Shown here piece by piece: positions 25,842 to 33,254 of a DNA stretch of 64,000 nt. The stretch's first letter is position 1; every line of letters begins with the position of its first letter. The notes below the pieces were generated by a model that was given only the letters and a program-made list of their open reading frames with translations, was not told the origin of the DNA and searched no databases. The translations under genes and the position numbers were made by a program. Origin of the DNA: Sporosarcina sp. Marseille-Q4063 (GTDB lineage: Bacteria; Bacillota; Bacilli; Bacillales_A; Planococcaceae). The stretch covers positions 2,599,001 to 2,663,000 of the forward strand of contig NZ_CP070502.1 in the NCBI RefSeq assembly GCF_018309085.1, given 5' to 3'.

Positions 25842-26504
25842 CTATCTTATCAGATTTTTTTGATTTACGGAATATTTGACGGTGCGACTTCCAACGCTAG
25901 CCGCGATGAAAACTTGCGCCGCATAGTATGTAATCATGACAAACGCATCACGGTATGGAATTTCATAGACGAACCGATCTATTGCGAGAACCGAATCAGA
26001 AAACATAAAAAATAAAGCACCGATAATTGCCAACGGAAGGCGAGTTCGGATTGCCGTCCATCCCATCAGAAGAATTATAGATATATAAGCTAGAATCGCG
26101 ATACCAAGAAAATGCTCGCCAATACGAAATTGCGAACCAGCTATCCAAAAAGCCATCCCAGCACCATATAAAAGAAGAAGAGTTGCTGCCCATTTAGGTA
26201 TGGCCCCGCGCAGAACTTGGCGGAATGCAAAAATGTAAAATAGGTGAGCAATAAAAAATGTAATAAGACCCGCGAGGAACCAGTAAATAACACCATCCGC
26301 AATCATGCTGACGAAAAGGCCTGCGATAATAATTCGTTTATACGTACGGGGAAGGAAGGATCTAGTTCCAATCGCGAATAAAATGATGAGTGCCATAGGA
26401 ATTAATTTCATGAAAATTTTAAAACCAACCGGTTCGGAAGGAATGAAAAAAATATAAATAATCCCCATTACTGCAATCACGGGAACAAGCAGTGGACGAG
26501 TCAT
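25842..26504 (-). CDS. Lysoplasmalogenase (YhhN family membrane protein)
   Basis: 220 residues from ATG 26504 behind AAAGGGGGTTACAAA; a longer frame from 26561 is rejected for lack of a site. Eight hydrophobic segments. GLITFFIAHLFYIFAF and MFSDSVLAIDRFVYEIPYRDAFVMITYYAAQVFIAAS carry the conserved His and Asp of YhhN/TMEM86 proteins. It is expected to act on lysoplasmalogens or related lipids at the membrane. Why it is next to pepT is not clear. Confidence 0.85.
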   Translation of the reverse strand: MTRPLLVPVIAVMGIIYIFFIPSEPVGFKIFMKLIPMALIILFAIGTRSFLPRTYKRIIIAGLFVSMIADGVIYWFLAGLITFFIAHLFYIFAFRQVLRGAIPKWAATLLLLYGAGMAFWIAGSQFRIGEHFLGIAILAYISIILLMGWTAIRTRLPLAIIGALFFMFSDSVLAIDRFVYEIPYRDAFVMITYYAAQVFIAASVGSRTVKYSVNQKNLIR

Positions 26505-26572
26505 TTTGTAACCCCCTTTCATAAATGTAACCTTCAATGAAAGGGAGCGAAAATCCTGCAAAAATAGACAGT

Positions 26573-27454
26573 TCAGTAAAAACCTTGTAATTCATCTAAA
26601 AAAACAGCAATATGTCTTTTATCATCAGCTAGTGGTGAATGCAGCGTTGAAAACGTACGCTTTGGCAATTTGATATCAAAATTTAATGGAACAAGTTCGC
26701 CGGAGTCAATCTCTTTTCTCACAGTATGAATAGAAACGGCGGCAATTCCGAGCCCGCAAAGCACTAATTTTTTCACGCCTTCATTGGAGCCAATAATTGT
26801 ACGCGGGGGTTTAATTTGTCCGATTGAATTCAAAATGTAATTGGTGTACTCCCTTGTCCCGGATCCTTTTTCCCGCATAATCCAGTGCGCTGACTGCAAA
26901 TCTTTAACATCAAGTTTCGCTGTTTTCCCGAGCGGGTGAGTATGGTTTGCGACTAGAATGAGCTTGTCCTCCATAAATGGTTGTATCAACAGTTCTTTCG
27001 CTTCAATACTTCCTTCAATGCAACCAATATCGCAACGCAATTCCCGCACAGCGGCTTCAACATCCTCGGTATTTTCGATGGATACCTCAAATTGAAGGTC
27101 TGGATACTTTTGGAATAGACGATGCAAAACATCTGGTAAAATGGACTCGCCAATTGTATAGCTGGCGGCAATACGCAAAATTCCACTCACTTCTTTTTGT
27201 TGCCATTGTATTTCTTCTTTCGTTTGTGAAGCCAGTTGGAGCAACTGCTTTGCGCGTTCATACAATAATCGTCCGGCTTCTGTAATATGAAAACTTTTAT
27301 TGGACCGGACAAGCAATGCTACATTCAATTCATCTTCAAGATTCTTAATGTGAAGACTAACAGTGGGTTGCGAAATGTTTAGCACGCTACCGGCTTTTGT
27401 AAAGTTGCGTGAATCAACCACAGCGATAAATGTTTTCAACTCTTCTAAATGCAT
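26573..27454 (-). CDS. LysR family regulator (CysL/YeiE-like)
   Basis: 293 residues. N-terminal winged helix MHLEELKTFIAVVDSRNFTKAGSVLNISQPTVSLHIKNLE, then a LysR substrate domain. The segment MREKGSGTREYTN is typical of the CysL/YeiE/CbbR group that handles sulfite or sulfur signals. Divergent from a YeiH exporter, as in enteric yeiE-yeiH, so it probably activates that gene. Confidence 0.92.
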   Translation of the reverse strand: MHLEELKTFIAVVDSRNFTKAGSVLNISQPTVSLHIKNLEDELNVALLVRSNKSFHITEAGRLLYERAKQLLQLASQTKEEIQWQQKEVSGILRIAASYTIGESILPDVLHRLFQKYPDLQFEVSIENTEDVEAAVRELRCDIGCIEGSIEAKELLIQPFMEDKLILVANHTHPLGKTAKLDVKDLQSAHWIMREKGSGTREYTNYILNSIGQIKPPRTIIGSNEGVKKLVLCGLGIAAVSIHTVRKEIDSGELVPLNFDIKLPKRTFSTLHSPLADDKRHIAVFLDELQGFY

Positions 27455-27471
27455 GACTTAACTCACCCTCC

Positions 27472-27535
27472 ATTTATGCATCAGTATTTATAATTGATTT
27501 TATCATAAATATTCATTTTACTGATAAATGCGGTG
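27472..27535. promoter_or_regulatory. Nested inverted repeats between lysR and yeiH
   Basis: TATTTAT (27485) / ATAAATA (27505) lie inside ATCAGT (27480) / ACTGAT (27520), which lie inside CATTTAT (27473) / ATAAATG (27524). AT-rich T-N-A dyads of this kind are LysR sites. They cover the space where both divergent promoters must be. Confidence 0.6.
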
Positions 27536-27566
27536 ACATTATAATTGCAGTAAAGGAGGAAACGAC

Positions 27567-28547
27567 ATGAAAAAAGAAATCTGGAAAGGAATTGGCTTAA
27601 CATTTTTCATCGCGATCATTGCGAAGCTCGTCTCTTCATTACCATACTTATCGCTAATAGGTCCTCTAGTCTTAGCGATATTAATAGGAATTCTGTGGAA
27701 TACATTTCTACCAGTGCAGGCGACTTGGGAGAAAGGAATAACTTTTTCATCGAAAATGTTATTGAGAATCGGAATAATTTTACTTGGAATGCGTCTAAAT
27801 TTAAGTGATATTGCTGAAGCGGGTTGGCCGGCATTATTATTAGCTGTCTGTAGTGTCATCGTAGGGATAGTAGCCGTCTATGGCGTAGCAAAACTAATCC
27901 GCACCGACTACACAGTTGGTTTTTTAACTGCATGCGGAACAGGAATTTGCGGAGCTGCAGCAATAGTGGCAATTTCCTCTCAAATGAAAGCAAAGCCTGA
28001 AGAAACTGCTGTTAGTGTTGTGGTTATTGCTGTTTTGGGCACGATTTTCACGGTGGCCTATTCTGTTTTTTATCCAGTATTAGGACTTTCAAGTGAAGCA
28101 TACGGAATGTTTGCAGGTGGGACTTTGCATGAGATCGCACATGTTGTCGCGGCGGGGGATGTTGGCGGGAAATCAGCATTAGATTTGGCACTTGTCGTGA
28201 AATTGACCCGTGTAATGCTTCTTGTATTCGTTGCTAGTGGCGTGGGAATTTGGATGGCTAGAAAAAATCGAGTTGAGAACGAAAAGTTTAACTTCAAAAA
28301 GCTGCCGATACCATGGTTTATTTTTGGTTTTCTAGCAACGAGCGCATTATATTCAACGGGCATAATCCCAGAAGTAATTGCTTCTAAGTTAGTCACACTT
28401 GCATACGTTTTGATGGCGATGGCAATGGCCGGCTTAGGGTTAAACGTTAAGTTCGATGCTTTCCGCCAAGCGGGAATAAAACCTTTCATTGCGGGGTTAG
28501 TTGGTTCGCTTATTCTAGTTGTAACATTATATTTTTATATTCAATAA
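27567..28547 (+). CDS. YeiH family putative sulfate/sulfite exporter
   Basis: 326 residues, about nine or ten helices. GIILLGMRLNLSDIAEAGWPALLLA and FLTACGTGICGAAAIVAISSQMKAKPEETAVSVVVI are the PF03601 signatures. GGTLHEIAHVVAAG follows near residue 183. Homologues are called sulfate exporters, and related TauZ-like proteins move sulfite; transport is not proved for most members. ATG follows AAAGGAGGAAACGAC. Confidence 0.9.
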   Translation: MKKEIWKGIGLTFFIAIIAKLVSSLPYLSLIGPLVLAILIGILWNTFLPVQATWEKGITFSSKMLLRIGIILLGMRLNLSDIAEAGWPALLLAVCSVIVGIVAVYGVAKLIRTDYTVGFLTACGTGICGAAAIVAISSQMKAKPEETAVSVVVIAVLGTIFTVAYSVFYPVLGLSSEAYGMFAGGTLHEIAHVVAAGDVGGKSALDLALVVKLTRVMLLVFVASGVGIWMARKNRVENEKFNFKKLPIPWFIFGFLATSALYSTGIIPEVIASKLVTLAYVLMAMAMAGLGLNVKFDAFRQAGIKPFIAGLVGSLILVVTLYFYIQ

Positions 28548-28585
28548 AAAAAGACATCGCTAGAATTTAGCGATGTCTTCTTATA
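28545..28585. terminator. Bidirectional intrinsic terminator
   Basis: AAGACATCGCTA / TAGCGATGTCTT perfect 12-bp stem between the convergent yeiH-like and DUF2187 genes, with A-rich 5' and T-rich 3' flanks. Confidence 0.9.
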
Positions 28586-28589
28586 TAAA

Positions 28590-28811
28590 TCAATCAACAG
28601 AATAGTTTTTGTGTGAAACGACAGTAAGATTTGAGGCCGCACCGATTAAATCTGCATCTTCATTAGATATTTGTACGATAACAGAGTTTTCAAGGATCTT
28701 GTAAATAGTCCCGTAAACCTTATAATCATTCCGAACAAATGAAATCTCTTCATCGACCTTGCGCGCTGCTACAAAGTCCGATACTGGTCTTTCCTTACGT
28801 GGAAAAGCCAT
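28590..28811 (-). CDS. DUF2187 (YkvS-like) protein
   Basis: 73 residues. VDEEISFVRNDYKVYGTIYKILENSVIVQISNEDADLIG and TVVSHKNYSV match DUF2187, small KOW/SH3-like proteins of Bacillales with unknown role. ATG 28811 follows AGGAGGGGTTCAT. A promoter and an intrinsic terminator lie in its leader. Confidence 0.85.
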   Translation of the reverse strand: MAFPRKERPVSDFVAARKVDEEISFVRNDYKVYGTIYKILENSVIVQISNEDADLIGAASNLTVVSHKNYSVD

Positions 28812-28851
28812 ATGAACCCCTCCTATTGATACTGATTATCTTCGACACTAT

Positions 28852-28880
28852 TAAAAAAAGCTTAGGCAATGCCCTAAGCA
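28852..28880 (-). terminator. Intrinsic terminator in the leader of the DUF2187 gene
   Basis: On the minus strand GCTTAGG and CCTAAGC form a stem followed by TTTTTTT. It lies downstream of an extended -10 box and upstream of the DUF2187 ribosome site. It could be an attenuator, or the end of a roughly 70-base small RNA. Confidence 0.75.
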
Positions 28881-28922
28881 TCGAAAGTTGAAAAAACGGT
28901 AAACGATTAGACGAAGAATGTC

Positions 28923-28940
28923 TACTACTAGTATACCATA
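28923..28940 (-). promoter_or_regulatory. Extended -10 promoter on the minus strand
   Basis: TATACT (28935 to 28930, read on the minus strand) is preceded by TGG, giving an extended -10. No clear -35 is seen. A start near 28923 would give a leader that reaches the terminator after about 70 bases. Confidence 0.45.
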
Positions 28941-29127
28941 TTTGGACGAACTTTGCAGGTTTCTTATACGAGCCTTCTTTTGACGTAGGGTTAAACAACC
29001 AGGGACTGCTTATGATGAATTAATGAGAGGGGGGTAGGCTTATTATGTTATGAATATTGGTATTCCTGATGCTAACAGCCGATGGCAAACCTAATGATTA
29101 ACGTAAAGTATAATATAAGAGGAACCA

Positions 29128-29146
29128 ATTTTACATTATGTCAAAA
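29128..29146. promoter_or_regulatory. Operator-like dyad, copy 1 (shared with 38177)
   Basis: ATTTTACATTATGTCAAAA matches the perfect palindrome at 38177-38195 in all but two positions at the right end. PucR-type regulators bind dyads, and a pucR gene is next to the second copy. Confidence 0.6.
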
Positions 29147-29201
29147 GATTAATTTCAATCTTTATAATAAACTCTATATTATGTTATTTAATAAACCTCA
29201 A

Positions 29202-29215
29202 TGTAAGCGGTTTCA
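29202..29215 (+). promoter_or_regulatory. Catabolite-responsive element (cre)
   Basis: TGTAAGCGGTTTCA fits the CcpA consensus TGWAANCGNTNWCA at every position. It lies about 140 bases upstream of the first small membrane gene of the catabolic region, where CcpA would repress when a better carbon source is present. Confidence 0.75.
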
Positions 29216-29357
29216 CTCATGCGGTTGTGCAGTGACTACTGAGGGAACTAAAGAGGAGGGACCACAAATTACATAAAGTAGCACTATGAAAGTTGTTTAA
29301 TCGGGATATAATTTACAAGTTTACTATTTATGAAACATTACGGGACGGGGTGAAGAA

Positions 29358-29510
29358 ATGTTCAACTTACCAGCGGAAACATTTTGGCTGATTGTTCCAT
29401 GGCCATTCATTTGGGTTGGGTTGGCCTTATTTATGTATTTTAAGATGAAAAAAGAAGATGATTTAGAGGACCAAGAAGAAAGAAGTAGACAAGGGGAGGC
29501 TGAGTCATGA
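29358..29510 (+). CDS. 50-aa membrane protein preceding a symporter
   Basis: ATG 29358 follows ACGGGGTGAAGAA. It codes MFNLPAETFWLIVPWPFIWV, then GLALFMYFKMKKEDD and a charged tail of Glu, Arg and Gln. There is one membrane helix. Its stop overlaps the symporter start (ATGA), so translation is coupled. Small proteins of this layout precede several sodium:solute symporters, and a second one precedes the symporter at 33255. Probably a stabilising subunit; that is inference. Confidence 0.8.
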   Translation: MFNLPAETFWLIVPWPFIWVGLALFMYFKMKKEDDLEDQEERSRQGEAES

Positions 29511-31072
29511 GCTTAGATGGAATAATTTTTATAATCTATTTAGGGGTTCTTTTGAGCATCGGGCTTTGGTTTTCGCGTAAATCGGCAGAATCAACCGAAC
29601 AATATTTACTTGGCGGTAGATCACTTGGTCCTGCTGTTACAGCTATGACGATGCAGACTACCGCAATGAGTGGTTTTATGTTTATGGGCGCACCTGCCAT
29701 GGCCTTCAAATATGGTTGGTATGCAGTTTGGTATGCGATTGGTGATGCAGGTGGTTCGATTATTAACCTTTCTGTTTTAGGAAAACGTATGAGAAGAATG
29801 TCGGAAAGACTAGGAGCGCTTTCGCCAATTGAATACTTGGAAAAAAGATTTGAAAGCGCTAGTGTACGCGTCGTAGGATCCGTAATTTCAATAGTTTTCC
29901 TTTTCGGATACGTTTGTGCGCAATTCATAGCCGCGGGAAAAGCAATGGCAACACTTACCGGGTTTACATACGAATTGTCATTGATTATTGGTATTAGTGT
30001 AATTTTAATTTACACAGTTGCGGGTGGATACTTGGCTGTTGCATATACATCCTTTGTACAGGGCCTTATTATGGTTTTTGGAGTTGTTGGTATTGGAGTC
30101 TTGGCATACTTCCACGTCGGCGGCTTATCCGGACTTAACGATTCCCTAGCAAAAATTGATCCAACCTATTTAAGTATCTGGGGGAAAGGTCTGGCCTTTT
30201 ACGGTCAATGGGGCGTCGTATTGGGTGCTATTCTTATCTACTCAATAGGTTATATGGGGCTTCCTCATGTTGTTGTTAGACATATGTCAATGAAAAGTAC
30301 TAAAACGGTTAAAGGTGCGGTGTTGATCGGAGCTATTTGGAACCAGTTCTTTATCTTTGTTCCATATATTCTAGGGCTTATCGGTATCATTCTTTTGCCA
30401 ACTATTGCGGATCCAGAAATGGTCATAACAGAGTTAGCTTATACACTGTTTCCTGGTATTTTTGCCGCGCTTCTATTATCAGCAATTATGTCAGCAGTTA
30501 TGTCTACCGCAGACTCAATACTGATGCAGGCGGGTTCTATTTTATCTCGTGATATTTATCAAAGATTCATCAATAAAAACGCAAGTCAAAAAACAATGGT
30601 CCTTGTTTCTAGGCTATGTATTCTAGCCGGGGGGATTGTTGGCGTAATTGTAGCAATCTATGAACCGCCTTCCATTTTTGCATTAGTTGTTTTTGCTTTC
30701 GGGACTCTTGGGAACAGTTTTCTGGTACCTTACGTGGCTTCCGTTTATTCGAAAAAAGCCAACTATATCGGGTGTCTATGTGCAATGATTGGTGGAGCAT
30801 CTACAAATATTATCTGGACATCTATGGAGTTGGAAGGCGTGACCGGGCTACATCCATTTTTAGCTGGTTTGCTAGTGTCCATTGCCGGGATGGTTATTGG
30901 TAGTCAATTTGGTCGCCAACCTTCAGGGGAAATACAAGAGGTATTTGAAGAGTCAAGAAGGAAGCGTACCTTTACACAAGACTTCGACAAAAACATCTCT
31001 AGAGATTTAGCACCCGAAGCTAGAAGTATTTCAAATCTCCTAGCAAAGGAAAAGGAGGATCTTTACTCATGA
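29507..31072 (+). CDS. Sodium:solute symporter (SSS family)
   Basis: 521 residues, about 13 helices. STEQYLLGGRSLGPAVTAMTMQTTAMSGFMFMGAPAMAFKYGW is the N-terminal SSS sodium-site region and LLLSAIMSAVMSTADSILMQAGSILSRDIYQRF the TM8 region. The substrate is unknown; context suggests a carbamoylated or amino compound. ATG overlaps the preceding stop and GGGGAGGCTGAGTC is upstream. The next gene overlaps by four bases. Confidence 0.92.
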   Translation: MSLDGIIFIIYLGVLLSIGLWFSRKSAESTEQYLLGGRSLGPAVTAMTMQTTAMSGFMFMGAPAMAFKYGWYAVWYAIGDAGGSIINLSVLGKRMRRMSERLGALSPIEYLEKRFESASVRVVGSVISIVFLFGYVCAQFIAAGKAMATLTGFTYELSLIIGISVILIYTVAGGYLAVAYTSFVQGLIMVFGVVGIGVLAYFHVGGLSGLNDSLAKIDPTYLSIWGKGLAFYGQWGVVLGAILIYSIGYMGLPHVVVRHMSMKSTKTVKGAVLIGAIWNQFFIFVPYILGLIGIILLPTIADPEMVITELAYTLFPGIFAALLLSAIMSAVMSTADSILMQAGSILSRDIYQRFINKNASQKTMVLVSRLCILAGGIVGVIVAIYEPPSIFALVVFAFGTLGNSFLVPYVASVYSKKANYIGCLCAMIGGASTNIIWTSMELEGVTGLHPFLAGLLVSIAGMVIGSQFGRQPSGEIQEVFEESRRKRTFTQDFDKNISRDLAPEARSISNLLAKEKEDLYS

Positions 31073-31554
31073 GCACATTATTGACACAAGAAATATCTTT
31101 TGTTGAACAGGATGTGCTACTTGGATTGCGACAATATGATAAGAAATCAGAAGTTCGGATTAGTAATTTAATATTTTACCCTTATTATTTTTTTGAATAT
31201 GAAGTGAATGCTAAAAGTTTACTAAGGTTTAAGGGAAAGGTAGGTTGTACAATTGATGCCCTCGAAGGCCGGGGAGCAATAGTAGATGTACAGCCGGAAT
31301 TTTTACAACGCAAGATTGAAATGGAGATTGTGCCTGAGGTTCAGGTTTGTGAGGAAAAGGCAAGGGAGATAGCGGATAAGTTTGTTTTTGAAAATGCTTC
31401 ATCAAAAGCCAAATTTATTACGATACCTGAAATAAAGTTGTTGAGTTGTACGCTATTTTATCGTCCATTTTGGTTGGCGAAATATGACCAAGAAGAGCAA
31501 GGTCAACACCAATTGATTGTCGATGCGATTAGCGGAAGTTATCATCCGCTGTAG
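31069..31554 (+). CDS. Hypothetical protein of the symporter operon
   Basis: 161 residues from ATG 31069, overlapping the symporter stop, behind AAAAGGAGG. No family is recognised. It shows no signal peptide or membrane helix. LIFYPYYFFEYEVNAKSLLRFKGKVGCTIDALEG and LSCTLFYRPFWLAKY suggest two similar beta-rich halves (each with a Y/F-rich strand), perhaps a duplicated fold. Coupling suggests a role with the transporter. Confidence 0.75.
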   Translation: MSTLLTQEISFVEQDVLLGLRQYDKKSEVRISNLIFYPYYFFEYEVNAKSLLRFKGKVGCTIDALEGRGAIVDVQPEFLQRKIEMEIVPEVQVCEEKAREIADKFVFENASSKAKFITIPEIKLLSCTLFYRPFWLAKYDQEEQGQHQLIVDAISGSYHPL

Positions 31555-31642
31555 AAGGCGATAAGCATTCGACGTTGAAAGGGATTTTTATGATACGTAA
31601 AGAGGGCGTAAAGGAAATAGTAATTAGACGAGGAGGATAAAA

Positions 31643-32929
31643 ATGAAAGTGTTAACAATAAATTCGGAGCGCTTAAATAATCGGATTTTTGAATTATCTC
31701 AAATTGGAAAGTTAGGAAGCACTGGTGTTTCTAGACTTGCTCATTCGTCGAAAGATAAAGAAGCTGTTCTAAAAGTGAAAGGCTGGATGGAAGAGGTTGG
31801 ACTCGAAACAAGAATTGATAACTTTGGTAATTTAATTGGAAGATGGGACGGTGAATACTCCGATGAAAAAATACTAATGGTTGGATCCCATATTGATTCG
31901 CAACCTTACGGGGGGAGATTCGACGGTGTTCTCGGTGTATTGGGGGCTCTAGAAGCAATTCAAACCATGAAAAAACAAAATATAACTCCAACGCTTCCAA
32001 TTGAACTGGTGGCTTTTTCGGATGAGGAAGGAAGTCGATTTAATAAAGGGCTTTTTGGAGTAAGGGGGATTCTAGGGGAATTGGAAGATGGGGAGCTAGA
32101 TAGAAAAGATAAAGACGGCATGACAAGAAGGGATGCATTAATTGAATTTGGTTGTGAGCCTAATAGATTCGCAGATTCAGAGTACGACCCAACAACAATT
32201 GCAGCTTTTTTAGAGCTACATATTGAGCAAGGTCCGGTGTTAGAAGCACAAGGGGAAGCGGTCGGTATTGTAACAGGAATATCTGGACCACTATGGCAGA
32301 CGGTAGAATTTACAGGTCTTGCTGGACATGCAGGATCCGTGCCGATGCCGATGCGACAAGATGCACTTGTTGGAGCAGCAAAGATTATCGTTAAGTTGAA
32401 CGAGCTTGCCGCGAAAATCCCTGGAGCACCAACTGTTGGAACGGTTGGTAGTTTGGAAGTATTCCCAGACTCACGGAATATTATTCCTGAAAAGGTGAGG
32501 TTTACAATGGATTTACGAGATATAGATGAACGAAGAAGAGATGAAATTGAAAAAGAGTTATTAATTGAGTTTGAAAAAGTTGCTGAAATGCATGGGCTAA
32601 CCTATACAATATCGGAAGACACGAGGAATGAACCGCGTTTCTGTAGTGAGAAAATAAAGAATGTGATGAGAACTGAAAGCAAGAATATGGGACTCAATCC
32701 TCCAGAGCTAATGAGCGGTCCATTTCACGATTCACTCGCGATGTCTTACGTTTGTGACTACGGAATGATTTTCGTTAGATCTAAGGATGGAATTAGTCAT
32801 AATCCAAAAGAGTATTCTTCACCTGAAGATATTGCGCTCGGAACAGAACTGTTTTATCGAACAATGGTTAATATCGCAACACAAAAAGACATCGTTTTAG
32901 CAAGTGGCAGAATTCAAGAAACTGTTTGA
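31643..32929 (+). CDS. M20 family amidohydrolase (N-carbamoyl amino acid / ureidopropionate / allantoate type)
   Basis: 428 residues. GSHIDSQPYGGRFDGVLGVLGALEAI (zinc His and Asp), FSDEEGSRFNKGLFGVRG (catalytic Glu and ligand), LELHIEQGPVLE (zinc His), GLAGHAGSVPMPMRQDALVGAAKII (dimer/substrate domain) and GISHNPKEYSSPEDI (last His). This is the HyuC/AllC/beta-ureidopropionase branch, which releases ammonia and CO2 from N-carbamoyl amino acids or hydrolyses allantoate. With the downstream aminotransferase and semialdehyde dehydrogenase, N-carbamoyl-beta-alanine is a good candidate substrate. GAGGAGGATAAAA precedes the ATG. Confidence 0.92.
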   Translation: MKVLTINSERLNNRIFELSQIGKLGSTGVSRLAHSSKDKEAVLKVKGWMEEVGLETRIDNFGNLIGRWDGEYSDEKILMVGSHIDSQPYGGRFDGVLGVLGALEAIQTMKKQNITPTLPIELVAFSDEEGSRFNKGLFGVRGILGELEDGELDRKDKDGMTRRDALIEFGCEPNRFADSEYDPTTIAAFLELHIEQGPVLEAQGEAVGIVTGISGPLWQTVEFTGLAGHAGSVPMPMRQDALVGAAKIIVKLNELAAKIPGAPTVGTVGSLEVFPDSRNIIPEKVRFTMDLRDIDERRRDEIEKELLIEFEKVAEMHGLTYTISEDTRNEPRFCSEKIKNVMRTESKNMGLNPPELMSGPFHDSLAMSYVCDYGMIFVRSKDGISHNPKEYSSPEDIALGTELFYRTMVNIATQKDIVLASGRIQETV

Positions 32930-32996
32930 TGATCGATAGCTACAATGCGACGATCGGCAACTGTGAATAAAACTTTAAGAGAAAGGTTGGATATGG

Positions 32997-33224
32997 ATGT
33001 CTAAAACTAGAGTTCCTGGCAAAAAGATACTGCTTTATAGTTTAATCATTCTTTGCTTTATTATGATGGAATCACCAATGGTTTTATTGGCAAATAAAAT
33101 TGAACCTATTATTTTAGGAATACCTTTTCTACTTTTTTGGACCTTAATCTGGTGGTTTGCTTTAACAGTCTTATTTCTAATTGGCTATTTAATAAACTGG
33201 GGTAGTGAAACAAAAACTAATTAA
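32997..33224 (+). CDS. Small membrane protein preceding a symporter (DUF3311-like)
   Basis: 75 residues with two helices (ILLYSLIILCFIMMESPMVLLA and PIILGIPFLLFWTLIWWFALTVLFLIGYLI). This resembles the DUF3311 small partner of SSS transporters. ATG 32997 follows GAAAGGTTGGAT. The symporter starts 30 bases later. Confidence 0.8.
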   Translation: MSKTRVPGKKILLYSLIILCFIMMESPMVLLANKIEPIILGIPFLLFWTLIWWFALTVLFLIGYLINWGSETKTN

Positions 33225-33254
33225 ATGTAAGTGATATGTGAAAGGGGAATTTAG

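Larger units (their letters stand above)
28999..29357 (+). other. Leader region of the symporter/amidohydrolase operon
   Basis: No convincing gene. A 64-codon frame at 29082 has no ribosome site and an AT-driven composition. The stretch contains a TATAAT-like box at about 29109, a 19-bp operator-like dyad at 29128, a perfect cre at 29202, and another TATAAT near 29315. A GAGGAGGG at about 29252 has no start codon after it. Confidence 0.6.

Noticed and set aside
29082..29276. 64-codon frame in the leader of the symporter operon
   Set aside because: No ribosome site, AT-driven composition, and it overlaps the operator-like dyad and the cre.
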